Shown one piece after another: positions 34,420-43,680 of a stretch of DNA of 44,181 nucleotides. The position numbers were made by a program, and so were the translations under genes. Where the stretch lies: contig JAKQHT010000006.1 in NCBI GenBank assembly GCA_029557895.1, positions 1-44,181 on the forward strand, in the 5' to 3' direction. The notes below the pieces were generated by a model. The model saw nothing but the letters and a program-made list of their open reading frames with translations, had not been told where the DNA came from and made no database searches. The stretch's first letter is position 1, and each line of letters begins with the position of its first letter. The stretch is from Bacteroidota bacterium. Lineage in GTDB: Bacteria > Bacteroidota > Bacteroidia > Flavobacteriales > Flavobacteriaceae.

Positions 34420-34914
34420 TCACACTATTTTTTCCATTACATAATCGTCCATCACAAACCCGTTGCCAATGTCTATTTTTACCTCTTTCACAATGGTAAA
34501 GCCGTGTTTTTGGTACCAGTTTATGGAGTTGGCGTTGTACCTGTTTACCGTTAGCCATAAGGTTTTGAAACAAATTTTTTGGGTTTCGGCAATGGCGGTT
34601 CCCAATAGCTGTTCGCCCAAATGCAAGCCCCTGAAATCGGCATCGACATAGATTTTGCTCAACATCATTTTTGCTTCGGCCGTGTCGGGCACCAAAGCCA
34701 AATAGCCACACGGGAGCCCGTTGTAGAAAAGCAAAAAGTAAGAATAACCGTTAGAGATTTGATGTGCAATGGCTTCTTCGCTTTGAATTTTTTCCAGCAT
34801 ATAGTCCACCTGTTCCTGCCCGATAATGGGCACATAATGCTGGTTCCAAATCTTGTGGGCTAGTTGGGCAGTAGTTTTTATGTCTGAAGGCGAAGTAACT
34901 GGGATTATTGCCAT
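34420..34914 (-). CDS. GNAT-family N-acetyltransferase
   Basis: I chose the ATG at 34912-34914 (MAIIPVTSPSDIKTTAQLAH), giving 164 residues. The open frame runs further upstream into the HMG-CoA lyase gene region on the other strand, but the extension has no plausible family match. Motif A is QSxxxGLHLGEQLLGTAI-type (VDADFRGLHLGEQLLGTAIAE), and the C-terminal WYQKHGFTIVKEVKIDIGN is also typical. The acceptor is unknown. It diverges from HMG-CoA lyase. Confidence 0.85.
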   Translation of the reverse strand: MAIIPVTSPSDIKTTAQLAHKIWNQHYVPIIGQEQVDYMLEKIQSEEAIAHQISNGYSYFLLFYNGLPCGYLALVPDTAEAKMMLSKIYVDADFRGLHLGEQLLGTAIAETQKICFKTLWLTVNRYNANSINWYQKHGFTIVKEVKIDIGNGFVMDDYVMEKIV

Positions 34915-34995
34915 TGTGAGTCGGATTATAATGTGAAACAAAATTACGCAAAGTATCATTAGACGCCAATTTTTGCCGCAACGCCATAAAACTTT

Positions 34996-35024
34996 TTTGC
35001 TGACAATAATCTTTGTTATCTTTG
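34996..35024 (+). promoter_or_regulatory. Predicted promoter for HMG-CoA lyase
   Basis: TTTG at 34996-34999, a 17-base spacer and TATCTTTG at 35017-35024. Only 4 bases separate the -7 element from the ATG at 35029, so transcription should start on or next to the start codon. Confidence 0.6.
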
Positions 35025-35028
35025 GATA

Positions 35029-35889
35029 ATGAGCCAGATAAAAATCATTGAATGTCCACGCGATGCCATGCAAGGCATCAAGACTTTTATTCCTACCGAA
35101 AAAAAAGTACAATACATACAGTCGTTGCTGCGAGTGGGCTTTGATACGATTGATTTTGGTAGCTTTGTATCGCCCAAGGCCATTCCGCAAATGGCAGATA
35201 CGGCAGAAGTTTTGGCACAGCTCGATTTGTCAAAGACAAGCAGCAAACTCTTGGCCATCATAGCCAATACACGTGGTGCCGAAGACGCCTGTCGCCACGA
35301 ACCTATCAATTATTTGGGTTATCCTTTTTCCATTTCCGAAAATTTCCAGATGCGCAATACCCATAAGACCATTGCCGAATCGGTAGTGACATTGAGTGAA
35401 ATACTCAAAGTCGCTGAAAATGCAGATAAAGAGGTAGTGGTCTATATATCAATGGGTTTTGGAAATCCTTACGGCGACCCTTGGAATGTGGAAATAGTGG
35501 GAGAGTGGACCGAAAAGCTGGCAGACATGGGTGTAAAAATCCTTTCATTGAGCGATACCGTAGGTACTTCAAACCCAGAGAGCATCGATTATCTGTTTTC
35601 AAATTTGATTCCCAAATACCCGCATATAGAGTTTGGCGCACATTTGCACACAACCCCCGCTACATGGTTTGAAAAAGTAGATGCCGCATACAAAGCAGGC
35701 TGTAAGCGCTTTGACGGCGCCATACAGGGCTTTGGTGGTTGCCCAATGGCCAAGGATGAACTTACGGGAAATATGCCTACCGAAAAACTAATGTCGTATT
35801 TTACCGCAAAACACATCAACCCATTGAACGCATTATGTTTTGAAAGCTCACACAATGAAGCGACCAAGATTTTTAGGGTATATCATTAA
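35029..35889 (+). CDS. Hydroxymethylglutaryl-CoA lyase
   Basis: The 286-residue TIM-barrel protein begins MSQIKIIECPRDAMQGIKTF, where the usual E-x-x-PRDG-Q motif appears as ECPRDAMQ. The metal-binding HLH appears in EFGAHLHTTPATW. The family signature with the catalytic Cys is GAIQGFGGCPMAKDELTGNMPTE. It cleaves HMG-CoA to acetoacetate and acetyl-CoA, the final step of leucine breakdown. This links it functionally, though not in an operon, to leucine dehydrogenase. Its message may be leaderless. Confidence 0.93.
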   Translation: MSQIKIIECPRDAMQGIKTFIPTEKKVQYIQSLLRVGFDTIDFGSFVSPKAIPQMADTAEVLAQLDLSKTSSKLLAIIANTRGAEDACRHEPINYLGYPFSISENFQMRNTHKTIAESVVTLSEILKVAENADKEVVVYISMGFGNPYGDPWNVEIVGEWTEKLADMGVKILSLSDTVGTSNPESIDYLFSNLIPKYPHIEFGAHLHTTPATWFEKVDAAYKAGCKRFDGAIQGFGGCPMAKDELTGNMPTEKLMSYFTAKHINPLNALCFESSHNEATKIFRVYH

Positions 35890-36004
35890 AGGGTTTGGAC
35901 TTCGAAGTTTAGACTTCAACTTTATTAGTGTTGTTCCGGCTCAAATTATTAGATTCTACAAAATATCTTAATCCCACATTAACTTAATAACCCAATTAAA
36001 GTTG

Positions 36005-36012
36005 TATATTTG
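36005..36012 (+). promoter_or_regulatory. Candidate -7 element for guaB
   Basis: TATATTTG matches TAnnTTTG exactly, 22 bases before the guaB ATG. No convincing -33 TTTG was seen at the expected distance. Confidence 0.45.
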
Positions 36013-36034
36013 CGTGCAATTAAACCTAATTGCG

Positions 36035-37507
36035 ATGAAATCCCATCAACAAAAGATAGTAGGCGAAGGGCTTACATACGATGATGTCCTTTTAATCCCC
36101 GCTTATTCTGAAATTCTTCCGCGCGAAGTAAACATACAAACGAAGTTTACACGCAACATTACCATCAATATCCCGATTGTATCGGCAGCTATGGATACCG
36201 TAACCGAAAGTGCCATGGCCATTGCCATTGCGCGTGAAGGAGGCATTGGTGTACTTCATAAAAATATGACCATTGCCAATCAGGCAAATGAAGTTCGCAA
36301 GGTAAAACGGGCAGAGAGTGGCATGATTATAGATCCGGTGACACTTGACATGAGCGCTACAGTGCTGGATGCCAAGCAAAATATGGCAGAACACGGCATT
36401 GGAGGAATTCCCATTATAGATGATGAAGGCACACTTAAGGGCATCGTTACCAATAGGGATTTGCGTTTTGAAAAAGACAACGCACGTCCCATTGCCCAAG
36501 TGATGACGAGCCAAAACCTGGTTACTGCTCCTGTTGGGACTTCGTTACAAGAAGCCGAAAGCATCCTTCAAAAAAATAAAATTGAAAAACTGCTGATAGT
36601 TACCGACGATTATAAACTTGCCGGACTGGTAACGTTCAGGGATATCACAAAACTTACTCAAAAACCGATTTCAAACAAAGACAGTCTGGGTCGATTGCGC
36701 GTTGCAGCCGCCGTGGGCGTTACACCCGATGCGGTCGATAGGGTCGAAGCTTTGGTAAAATCGGGCGTCGATGCAGTAGTGATCGATACGGCACACGGCC
36801 ATACCAAAGGTGTTGTGGACGTTTTAAAAACCGTAAAACAAAAATTCCCGTCACTTGAGGTTATAGTGGGCAATATCGCTACAGGTGAAGCCGCAAAATA
36901 TCTGGTTGCGGCTGGTGCCGATGCAGTAAAAGTAGGAATTGGACCAGGGTCGATATGCACTACCCGTGTAGTTGCCGGTGTTGGTTTTCCGCAATTTTCC
37001 GCAGTTTTGGAGGTTGCATCTGCCATAAAAGGTAGCGGCATACCGGTCATTGCCGACGGCGGGATACGTTATACCGGTGATATCCCAAAAGCGATTGCCG
37101 CCGGCGCCGATACCGTAATGTTGGGCTCGCTATTGGCAGGAACCAAAGAATCCCCCGGCGAAACCATTATTTACGAAGGCAGAAAATTCAAGTCCTATCG
37201 CGGTATGGGTTCTGTTGAAGCAATGAAAGAGGGAAGTAAAGACCGTTATTTTCAAGATGTTGAAGATGATATCAAAAAATTGGTTCCCGAAGGTATCGTG
37301 GGACGCGTGCCATACAAAGGTGATTTGTATGAGAGCATACACCAGTTTATTGGAGGCTTGCGTGCCGGCATGGGGTATTGCGGCGCCAAAGACATAGCCA
37401 CTTTGCAGGAAAACGGGCAATTTGTAAAAATCACCGCCAGTGGCATCAACGAAAGTCATCCGCATGACGTTACCATTACCAAAGAAGCACCAAATTATTC
37501 GAGATAA
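36035..37507 (+). CDS. guaB: IMP dehydrogenase
   Basis: I chose the ATG at 36035 ([20 protein letters not shown]). An upstream in-frame start at 36002 would overlap the -7 element. The 490-residue enzyme has the TIM-barrel with an inserted pair of CBS domains (about residues 95-205). The catalytic Cys loop is [35 protein letters not shown] and [11 protein letters not shown] complete the active site. It oxidises IMP to XMP, the committed step to GMP. It stands alone. Confidence 0.97.
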   Translation: MKSHQQKIVGEGLTYDDVLLIPAYSEILPREVNIQTKFTRNITINIPIVSAAMDTVTESAMAIAIAREGGIGVLHKNMTIANQANEVRKVKRAESGMIIDPVTLDMSATVLDAKQNMAEHGIGGIPIIDDEGTLKGIVTNRDLRFEKDNARPIAQVMTSQNLVTAPVGTSLQEAESILQKNKIEKLLIVTDDYKLAGLVTFRDITKLTQKPISNKDSLGRLRVAAAVGVTPDAVDRVEALVKSGVDAVVIDTAHGHTKGVVDVLKTVKQKFPSLEVIVGNIATGEAAKYLVAAGADAVKVGIGPGSICTTRVVAGVGFPQFSAVLEVASAIKGSGIPVIADGGIRYTGDIPKAIAAGADTVMLGSLLAGTKESPGETIIYEGRKFKSYRGMGSVEAMKEGSKDRYFQDVEDDIKKLVPEGIVGRVPYKGDLYESIHQFIGGLRAGMGYCGAKDIATLQENGQFVKITASGINESHPHDVTITKEAPNYSR

Positions 37508-37624
37508 CGATTTGTTTTTATTGATAGGCTAAACAAATCAACACTCCAATGTTAATATCTCATCAATTTTGTGTGGCTTATACGGACATAAAACTGTATT
37601 TTCGTTTTTCCTAAACTATTTTGA

Positions 37625-38401
37625 ATGACAGCTACCGAATACGAGCCTATCATAAAGGTAATTGAGGAAGCCTACGAAATACCGCACCTCAACGCCACAA
37701 GAAAAATTTCGGCATTATTGCCATACGATTATTACCAGACAAACAAACGATATCCCGTTCTGTATCTGCAAGATGGGCAGAACCTGTTTAACCCGATGGC
37801 GCCATTTGGCGATTGGGCCATCGACAAATCGCTTGCCAAACTGGCCGAGCAAGGCATGAGCGACCTCATTATAATAGCCATAGACCATGGTGAGAAAGAG
37901 CGCATCAATGAGTATTTGCCATATTACCATCCGCGTTTTGGCGAGGGCAAGGGCAATTTTTACATTCAGTTTATGATAGAAAAACTCATTCCTTATATCA
38001 ATGGGAACTTTCGCACCCTGCCAGATTTTCACAATACGGGTATTGGCGGCAGTTCTATGGGCGCATTGATAAGCCTGCATGCTGGACTCTCCAACCCCGG
38101 CGTATTTGGCAAGATGATGATATTTTCGCCCAGCCTTTGGATTTCTCAAACCATTTTTCATCAGACCAAGTCCTTTAAACCTTTGCAAGAATCAATGATT
38201 TATCTCTACGCCGGAGGGCAGGAAAGTCCCGAACACTTGCCCAATGCCCGAAAATTGGATAAGATAATTCGGGAAAAAATGGCCGACAACCATAATATTG
38301 ATTTTTATTTTTCCGTCAACGAGCTTGGAAACCATAGCGAAGCCCATTGGGGGGTAGAATTCCCCAGAGCAGTCAAATGGCTATATTTTAACAAAAAATG
38401 A
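37625..38401 (+). CDS. Esterase, alpha/beta hydrolase fold (enterochelin esterase/esterase D-like)
   Basis: The 258-residue protein has YPVLYLQDGQNLFNP and a nucleophile elbow GGSSMGALISLHAG with Ser144 (GSSMG). The catalytic His is likely the one in NELGNHSEAHWG near the C-terminus. There is no signal peptide. The physiological ester is unknown. It overlaps the leucyl aminopeptidase gene by 4 bases (ATGA), so the two are probably translated together, and the ATP-grasp gene follows. Confidence 0.9.
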   Translation: MTATEYEPIIKVIEEAYEIPHLNATRKISALLPYDYYQTNKRYPVLYLQDGQNLFNPMAPFGDWAIDKSLAKLAEQGMSDLIIIAIDHGEKERINEYLPYYHPRFGEGKGNFYIQFMIEKLIPYINGNFRTLPDFHNTGIGGSSMGALISLHAGLSNPGVFGKMMIFSPSLWISQTIFHQTKSFKPLQESMIYLYAGGQESPEHLPNARKLDKIIREKMADNHNIDFYFSVNELGNHSEAHWGVEFPRAVKWLYFNKK

Positions 38402-39813
38402 TACATTACAAACTCACACAAAAAGCCGATAAAAAAGCGGACATTATTCTGCCCTTAAAAAAAGGTAAGCTCAAATCGCTTGAAAAATTTACAAATGTCA
38501 ATAACCCGGATTTTGAAGGCGATTTTTCCGAACAACGTACTATTTACAATTCGGATGGAACCAAATTGTACCTTTTGGGTCTCGGCGAAGAAAAGCACGG
38601 GACAAAACTTTCGGAAGCGTTCCGAAAACTCTATTTTGATTGCAAAAAGCAGTGGAGCAACACAATACAGGTATATTGTGATGATTTGAACGATAGTGAA
38701 ATAGCGCAGCTCGTTCTCGGATTTGAAATGGCAACTTATGAAATCGGTAAGTATAAATCAAAATTACAGGAAGCCAAACCTTTGGATGTTTTGATATTTT
38801 CAAAAAAGGCTTCTCCCGAATGTGTTGTAGAAAGTAAATTCACTGGCGAGACCATTAACAACATAAAAACGTTGGTCGATGCACCTGCCAATGTCAAAAC
38901 TCCTGAATACCTTGGTAAATGGGCGCAAGCATCAGCCAAAACTACAGGGTATAAATGTACCGTGTTGCACGAATCCGAATTAAAAAAACAAGGTTTTGAA
39001 GCCGTGTTGGCCGTAGGCAGGGCAAGTGCCAACCCACCGGTGGTCATCGTTAGTGAGTATATGCCCAAAAAAAGCAAAAAGGTTGATATCGGGCTGGTAG
39101 GCAAGGGCATCACTTTTGACACTGGAGGACTATCCATCAAATCATCCACAAACCTCCACTACATGAAAAGCGATATGGGTGGCGCAGCAGCCGTATTGGG
39201 CACCGTGGAACTTGTCGCCAAGCTAAAACTTGATATCAACGTGGTGGGCATTGTGGCTTCTGCAGAAAATGCCGTGGGCAGAGACAGCTATCGACCGAGT
39301 GACGTCATCGGTTCGTATTCTGGTAAGACCATCGAGATAATAGATACCGATGCCGAAGGACGTTTGGTGCTCGCCGACGGATTAAGCTATCTCATTAAAA
39401 AATTTAATCCATCGCAAGTAATTGATTTAGCCACACTTACAGGTAGTGTTGTCCAAACATTGGGCTATACGGCCGCAGGAATGTTTACCAATGACAATGC
39501 AATGGCAAGCAAAATGTCCAAAGTGGGCACAGCTGCCAACGAACGTGTATGGCAATTGCCAATGTTTGAAGATTTTGATGCCGATCTCCATTCCGATGTG
39601 GCCGATATTCGTAATTTTAGCGGAAAGCCCATTGCCGGTGCCATCACGGCAGCAAAGTTTCTCGAAGCGTTTACCGAAAACCACAGCCATTGGATGCACC
39701 TGGATATTGCTGGTGTTGCATTTGGCGATTCGGCGTATGCCAAGATGAAAAGTGCCACGGGTTTTGGTGTACGGTTACTTACGGATTACATAAAATCTCA
39801 TTGCAAAAAATAA
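38398..39813 (+). CDS. Leucyl aminopeptidase (M17 family)
   Basis: The 471-residue protein has the C-terminal M17 catalytic domain. GKGITFDTGGLSIKSSTNLHYMKSDMGGAA holds the first Lys and Asp ligands. EIIDTDAEGRLVLADGLSYL holds the Asp/Glu ligands and the active-site Arg; the usual NTDAEGR starts with Asp here. A less conserved N-terminal domain covers about 160 residues. It is a two-metal hexameric exopeptidase of the cytoplasm. It overlaps the esterase gene and is followed 56 bases later by the ATP-grasp gene. Confidence 0.95.
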   Translation: MIHYKLTQKADKKADIILPLKKGKLKSLEKFTNVNNPDFEGDFSEQRTIYNSDGTKLYLLGLGEEKHGTKLSEAFRKLYFDCKKQWSNTIQVYCDDLNDSEIAQLVLGFEMATYEIGKYKSKLQEAKPLDVLIFSKKASPECVVESKFTGETINNIKTLVDAPANVKTPEYLGKWAQASAKTTGYKCTVLHESELKKQGFEAVLAVGRASANPPVVIVSEYMPKKSKKVDIGLVGKGITFDTGGLSIKSSTNLHYMKSDMGGAAAVLGTVELVAKLKLDINVVGIVASAENAVGRDSYRPSDVIGSYSGKTIEIIDTDAEGRLVLADGLSYLIKKFNPSQVIDLATLTGSVVQTLGYTAAGMFTNDNAMASKMSKVGTAANERVWQLPMFEDFDADLHSDVADIRNFSGKPIAGAITAAKFLEAFTENHSHWMHLDIAGVAFGDSAYAKMKSATGFGVRLLTDYIKSHCKK

Positions 39814-39869
39814 GTGAGATTTCGTATATTTAAAAATTAGAATTCCATTGAACCCACAAAACATTGATC

Positions 39870-41069
39870 ATGTCAAACAAGCCACTTAACTTTTTATGTA
39901 TCACTACTTTCTTTAAAGGCGAAGCTTTTTTGGAAAGCTGTAAGGCCGAAGGAAACAATGTCTATCTCCTGACCAAAAATGAACTCAAAGACGAGGCTTG
40001 GCCCTGGAATTCCATTGACGATGTTTACTATATAGAAGAATGGAATCACGATAACGTGATAAAGGGTATTGCCTATAAATTTAGGAGTATCAAATTTGAC
40101 CGTTTTGTTGCGCTCGATGATTTTGATGTAGAGAAGGTGGCCTTGCTCCGGGAGCATTTCCGTATGCCGGGCATGGGGCATACCACGGCGCATTATTTTA
40201 GGGACAAGCTCGCTATGCGCATGAAAGCCAAAGAGGAAGGCGTGAACGTTCCTGAATTTACGGGCTTGTTTCACGATGCCGACATCAATGCTTACGCTGA
40301 CAGGGTTAGCCCGCCCTGGCTCATAAAACCCCGGTCAGAGGCTTCGGCTACGGGCATCAAGAAAATTCACTCTAAAGATGACCTTTGGAATGTGCTCAAC
40401 GAGCTTGGTGATGAGCGCGATAAATATCTTATAGAGAAATTTGCTCCGGGCGACGTCTATCACGTGGATGGACTTAACATGAGTGGCAAGGTGGTTTTTT
40501 CGAGGGTCAGCAAATATCTGGACACACCGTTTGAAGTGGCGCACGGTGGTGGTATTTTCCGTTCTGCCACTTGTGAAATGGGGTCAAAAGATGAAAAGGG
40601 ACTGACCAAAATGAACAAAGACGTGATGAAGGCTTTTGGTATGAAGTATGGTGCCTCACATACAGAGTTCATCAAGTCCAAAGACACAGGCGAATTGTTT
40701 TTTCTGGAAACCGCATCGCGGGTAGGTGGTGCCAACCTTGCCGAAATGGTCGCTTTTGCTTCGGGTGTGAACCTTTGGGGCGAATGGGCAAAAATAGAAA
40801 CCAAAACCCTTAAAGGCCAAGCTTATACGTTGCCTAAAACCCAAAACAAATATGCGGGTATCGTGGTTTCGTTGAGCCGTTTTGAACATCCGGATACTTC
40901 GAGCTTTACCGATCCGGAAATAGTGTGGCGTATGGACAAAAAATGGCACATCGGCCTCATTGTGGTATCGGATAGCAGTGCGCGCGTCATGGAATTACTG
41001 GACAATTATACTAATAGGATTGCCAATGAATTTCACGCCAGCCTCCCTGCACCCGATAAATCGCGTTGA
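39870..41069 (+). CDS. ATP-grasp domain protein
   Basis: I chose the ATG at 39870 (MSNKPLNFLCITTFFKGEAFLESC); an in-frame TTG two codons earlier is less likely. The 399-residue protein has a pre-ATP-grasp domain (residues 1-105) and an ATP-grasp fold. The signs are WLIKPRSEASATGIKKI (ATP-binding Lys), YLIEKFAPGDVYHVDGLNMSG and FFLETASRVGGANLAEMV with Mg-binding Glu. This resembles carbamoyl-phosphate-synthase-like ligases that join a carboxylate to an amine or thiol. Substrates are unknown. As it closes the esterase/aminopeptidase/ligase run, it may make or process a small peptide-like compound; that is speculation. Confidence 0.85.
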   Translation: MSNKPLNFLCITTFFKGEAFLESCKAEGNNVYLLTKNELKDEAWPWNSIDDVYYIEEWNHDNVIKGIAYKFRSIKFDRFVALDDFDVEKVALLREHFRMPGMGHTTAHYFRDKLAMRMKAKEEGVNVPEFTGLFHDADINAYADRVSPPWLIKPRSEASATGIKKIHSKDDLWNVLNELGDERDKYLIEKFAPGDVYHVDGLNMSGKVVFSRVSKYLDTPFEVAHGGGIFRSATCEMGSKDEKGLTKMNKDVMKAFGMKYGASHTEFIKSKDTGELFFLETASRVGGANLAEMVAFASGVNLWGEWAKIETKTLKGQAYTLPKTQNKYAGIVVSLSRFEHPDTSSFTDPEIVWRMDKKWHIGLIVVSDSSARVMELLDNYTNRIANEFHASLPAPDKSR

Positions 41070-41308
41070 TAGACTTTAATCTTCAAAAAATCCTGTACTA
41101 CCGCATGTCTGTCGTTTGGATGATGGAAAGACTTTTAAAAGTAAAGTATATAAAGAAATTAGAGATAAAATGAATATATTTGTAAAAGTCAAAACATCAG
41201 CAGATGACATAAAAAGATAGATTATATTTAAAATACAGCGTTTCGCTTAAAATTTCCTGTAACCGAAATCTTGGAAAATTTCTAAACACCGCAGGAAAGT
41301 GAGAGTGG

Positions 41309-41339
41309 AAACGCCCGCGGTAAGTGGGCGTTCCTTTTT
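41309..41339 (+). terminator. GC-rich hairpin followed by T-run
   Basis: AACGCCC (41310-41316) pairs with GGGCGTT (41326-41332) around a 9-base loop, followed by CCTTTTT. It can stop transcripts entering from the ATP-grasp gene, or be the attenuator of the lipoprotein gene. Confidence 0.65.
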
Positions 41340-41387
41340 GCTTTGTGGTGTGGGTTTCCAAGAACCTCGGTTGCAAGCAATGGGAAT

Positions 41388-41412
41388 CAGCCCACGTTTT
41401 TTTTGCGGGCTG
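41388..41412 (+). other. Second stem-loop with an eight-T loop
   Basis: CAGCCC (41388-41393) pairs with GGGCTG (41407-41412), with eight T and a few other bases in the loop. It lies 57 bases before the lipoprotein start codon, so it would be in its leader if transcription starts upstream. Function unknown. Confidence 0.45.
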
Positions 41413-41469
41413 TTCTGGGATTGCGAACGTAAAACCAAAACAAATCACTAACTTTAACAACCGCAAACT

Positions 41470-42996
41470 ATGAAAGACAGATTATCACAACCAATCAGGA
41501 CCATCGGCCTGCTGTTGCTGGCGGCACTCCTTTCCAACAGCTGCCAACGGGAAGACCCATCGGCCGATTTTGGGCAACAGGACAACGGCAAGGGCACGCT
41601 GCCGTTCGTGTCCAAGCGGAAAACCTTTGGGGAGCTGAACCAAGACCCGAGGTTCGCCAACGCCTACGGCAAGATTGCGCCCAGGGCAGGCGCGGCACCT
41701 AATGGCAGTGCAAAGACCGTTATGGAAGACCGGTACGGGTTTACCATAGACTCTTCCCTTGTCAAAGAAGTGACCTACGGGAACTATGTGTCCTACACGT
41801 TCTTTATCCGCAGGGATGTGCCGGAGGACGGCGTTTTTGAGAACCTCATCGTGGATGCGGACAGCCTGGGCAACGTCAGGGCGTTCATTGCGAGGCACAC
41901 CCTCAATGCGCCGATAGGCTATGTGGAAGAACACGGTGCCTACACCCTGGACTCGGAGGTGGAGCTCATGCCCATAGAATACAGTGACGAACAGTCCAAA
42001 TTGATATATTCGTGCACCCAGAACTATGAGCTGCGGTGCAACGGAAGGGGCAACGGCACCTGCAACGCTTCTCCGCACTTGGTAGGCCCCGAATGTTATG
42101 AATTTTCGCCCCTCTGCATTTACCTAACCTCCACCACGTCCTGTGGGTTTGAGGACGTACCGGATGAGGGCGGTGGCGGCGGCGGTTCATCCCCGCCAAA
42201 TCCCGGTCCCGGCAACGACCCGCCGCCGCACCCCGGCGGCAATGGCAGCGGGAACAACAACGGCAACGGTAACGATGACCTCCCCGTGATAAACGACCCG
42301 GTGGTTGAGGAGGAGGCTCAAAAGAAGGAGTGCAACAAAATAAAAAATAAACTGACAAGTATTCCAGATTTTATGGCGAACCTACAAGTATTGGAAACAA
42401 AAACGTCGGAAAATGAAGAGTACGGAGTATATAAGTTAGCATCTTCAAATACAATGTATATGGAGCTGCCCCAAGCGAGTGGGCAAATATCTTTTCCGAC
42501 ACCTTTACAGGGGGCAAAATATGAGATATTGGCACATACCCATAACAGTCCTGCAAATAGCACACTATCTATTTTTTCATGGTACGACATAGAAGTATTT
42601 GCTGGATTTTTAAAGAATGGCAAAATAGACGGCACAGAGTTTGTTACCTATCTTATGACTGCCGATGGAACCCGATATGCCATGACCATTAATGACACTA
42701 ACAGTTTTCTTGAGTTTATGGCTATAGCTGGCGATGATAACTTTAATATGACTGTTGCCCAAAGAAGAGTTGATGCAATGAATAAATATTATAATCTATT
42801 CAATGATTCAAATGTAGACCCATTGATTGACAATGATCATTTGCCCCAAGATAATCTGGCGCCTTTTTTGCAGATGTTACAAGACTACAATATGGGCTTA
42901 AGTCTATTTGAAGTGGTGGATGGCACGTACGAAAACTACAAAGAGTTGGTCTATAACAGCAACACACAGCAGATAGACGAAACTCCTTGTCCTTAA
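41470..42996 (+). CDS. Lipoprotein with Gly/Pro/Asn hinge and JAB/JAMM-like C-terminal domain (candidate polymorphic effector)
   Basis: The 508-residue protein has a lipoprotein signal (lipobox LLSNSC, about residue 24) and a conserved-looking N-terminal half of about 210 residues (FGELNQDPRFANAYGKIAPR). A Cys-rich stretch follows (IYSCTQNYELRCNGRGNGTC), then a Gly/Pro/Asn/Asp-rich low-complexity hinge at about residues 237-277. The last 225 residues contain an HTH at H356-T357-H358 followed by SWYD (S370, D373), an HxH...SxxD pattern as in JAB/JAMM metallopeptidases, though the His-Ser spacing (11) is longer than the canonical 7. Base composition drops from GC-rich to AT-rich at about 42310, at the end of the hinge. 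Lipoprotein-hinge-variable C-terminus is the build of polymorphic toxins or effectors. Catalysis and toxicity are not shown. Confidence 0.75.
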   Translation: MKDRLSQPIRTIGLLLLAALLSNSCQREDPSADFGQQDNGKGTLPFVSKRKTFGELNQDPRFANAYGKIAPRAGAAPNGSAKTVMEDRYGFTIDSSLVKEVTYGNYVSYTFFIRRDVPEDGVFENLIVDADSLGNVRAFIARHTLNAPIGYVEEHGAYTLDSEVELMPIEYSDEQSKLIYSCTQNYELRCNGRGNGTCNASPHLVGPECYEFSPLCIYLTSTTSCGFEDVPDEGGGGGGSSPPNPGPGNDPPPHPGGNGSGNNNGNGNDDLPVINDPVVEEEAQKKECNKIKNKLTSIPDFMANLQVLETKTSENEEYGVYKLASSNTMYMELPQASGQISFPTPLQGAKYEILAHTHNSPANSTLSIFSWYDIEVFAGFLKNGKIDGTEFVTYLMTADGTRYAMTINDTNSFLEFMAIAGDDNFNMTVAQRRVDAMNKYYNLFNDSNVDPLIDNDHLPQDNLAPFLQMLQDYNMGLSLFEVVDGTYENYKELVYNSNTQQIDETPCP

Positions 42997-43022
42997 TAAT
43001 GAATAATTTAAATTTAAAAATC

Positions 43023-43592
43023 ATGAAAAACATAATAATAATTTTAACATTTTGGGGGGTTGTCTCTGTTCAGGCACAACAAATAGTGGATATTGACACT
43101 TATAATATCGGCGATACAACCAATAAATACTATAAAGACATTAACAACATTTACCCTACATTTACGGGAACTTGGGAGTACACTTATGGGAATCATACAT
43201 TTAGGGTGATTCTTTGGAAAGAAACTATGGCTCCTCTTTATTCAGATGAAAACTCGTATATGGATAAAATATATGGTAAATTTTTATTAATAGAAAATAC
43301 GGGAAGTGTAATAGGTGGAGAAGTAATATGCAATTCGGTAAAATATTTTCCGCAAAGCGATTATACTTCTAATGTTGTTATTATTGGACACGCAGAAACT
43401 ACAGCTGGTTTTGGCGCCTATTTTGAGGATACCTGCGCTACCGGTAGTGTCTTAACTGCTGGTCTGTCATTTAAAATAATAGATAACAACACCACGCCTT
43501 TACAGGCCGAATGGAAACTCGCACATCGTCAGTTGTTTACAGGCGAATCTTTTTCTGTTCCTGAAAATTGTATAATAACCAAAGTGGAATAA
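43023..43592 (+). CDS. Small secreted protein, DUF6705-like (candidate partner of the lipoprotein)
   Basis: I chose the ATG at 43023 (MKNIIIILTFWGVVSVQAQ, a clear signal peptide) over in-frame starts at 42987 (TTG) and 42999. The 189-residue product is beta-rich, with IYPTFTGTWEYTYGNHTFRVILWKETM and YMDKIYGKFLLIEN. This core is shared with the next gene. It resembles a family seen repeatedly in flavobacterial genomes (DUF6705, from memory and not checked). It is AT-rich like the 3' half of the lipoprotein gene, 26 bases upstream. An immunity or binding role is possible by position, not demonstrated. Confidence 0.75.
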   Translation: MKNIIIILTFWGVVSVQAQQIVDIDTYNIGDTTNKYYKDINNIYPTFTGTWEYTYGNHTFRVILWKETMAPLYSDENSYMDKIYGKFLLIENTGSVIGGEVICNSVKYFPQSDYTSNVVIIGHAETTAGFGAYFEDTCATGSVLTAGLSFKIIDNNTTPLQAEWKLAHRQLFTGESFSVPENCIITKVE

Positions 43593-43680
43593 AGAATGTT
43601 ATCCGAAATGCCCCCACTTCGGAGCAAATGCCATTGGCATGGTTTTGAATATGGCACTTTACATTTACAAGCACAGAACA

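Larger units (their letters stand above)
41070..41469. other. 400-bp non-coding region ahead of the lipoprotein gene, with two hairpins
   Basis: No frame with family features. The first 170 bases are AT-rich. From about 41290 the DNA becomes GC-richer and holds two stem-loops (listed separately), then a TAACTTTA -7-like element (41449-41456, one mismatch) 14 bases before the ATG at 41470. The right half seems to belong with the accessory locus rather than with the ATP-grasp gene. Confidence 0.6.

Noticed and set aside
34915..35190. 92-codon upstream extension of the GNAT gene
   Set aside because: It overlaps the start of HMG-CoA lyase on the other strand, and its residues look unlike a GNAT domain.
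41485..42358. Minus-strand frames of 197 and 130 codons in the GC-rich lipoprotein half
   Set aside because: Long antisense frames are expected in GC-rich DNA; residues are Arg/Cys/His-rich without family features.
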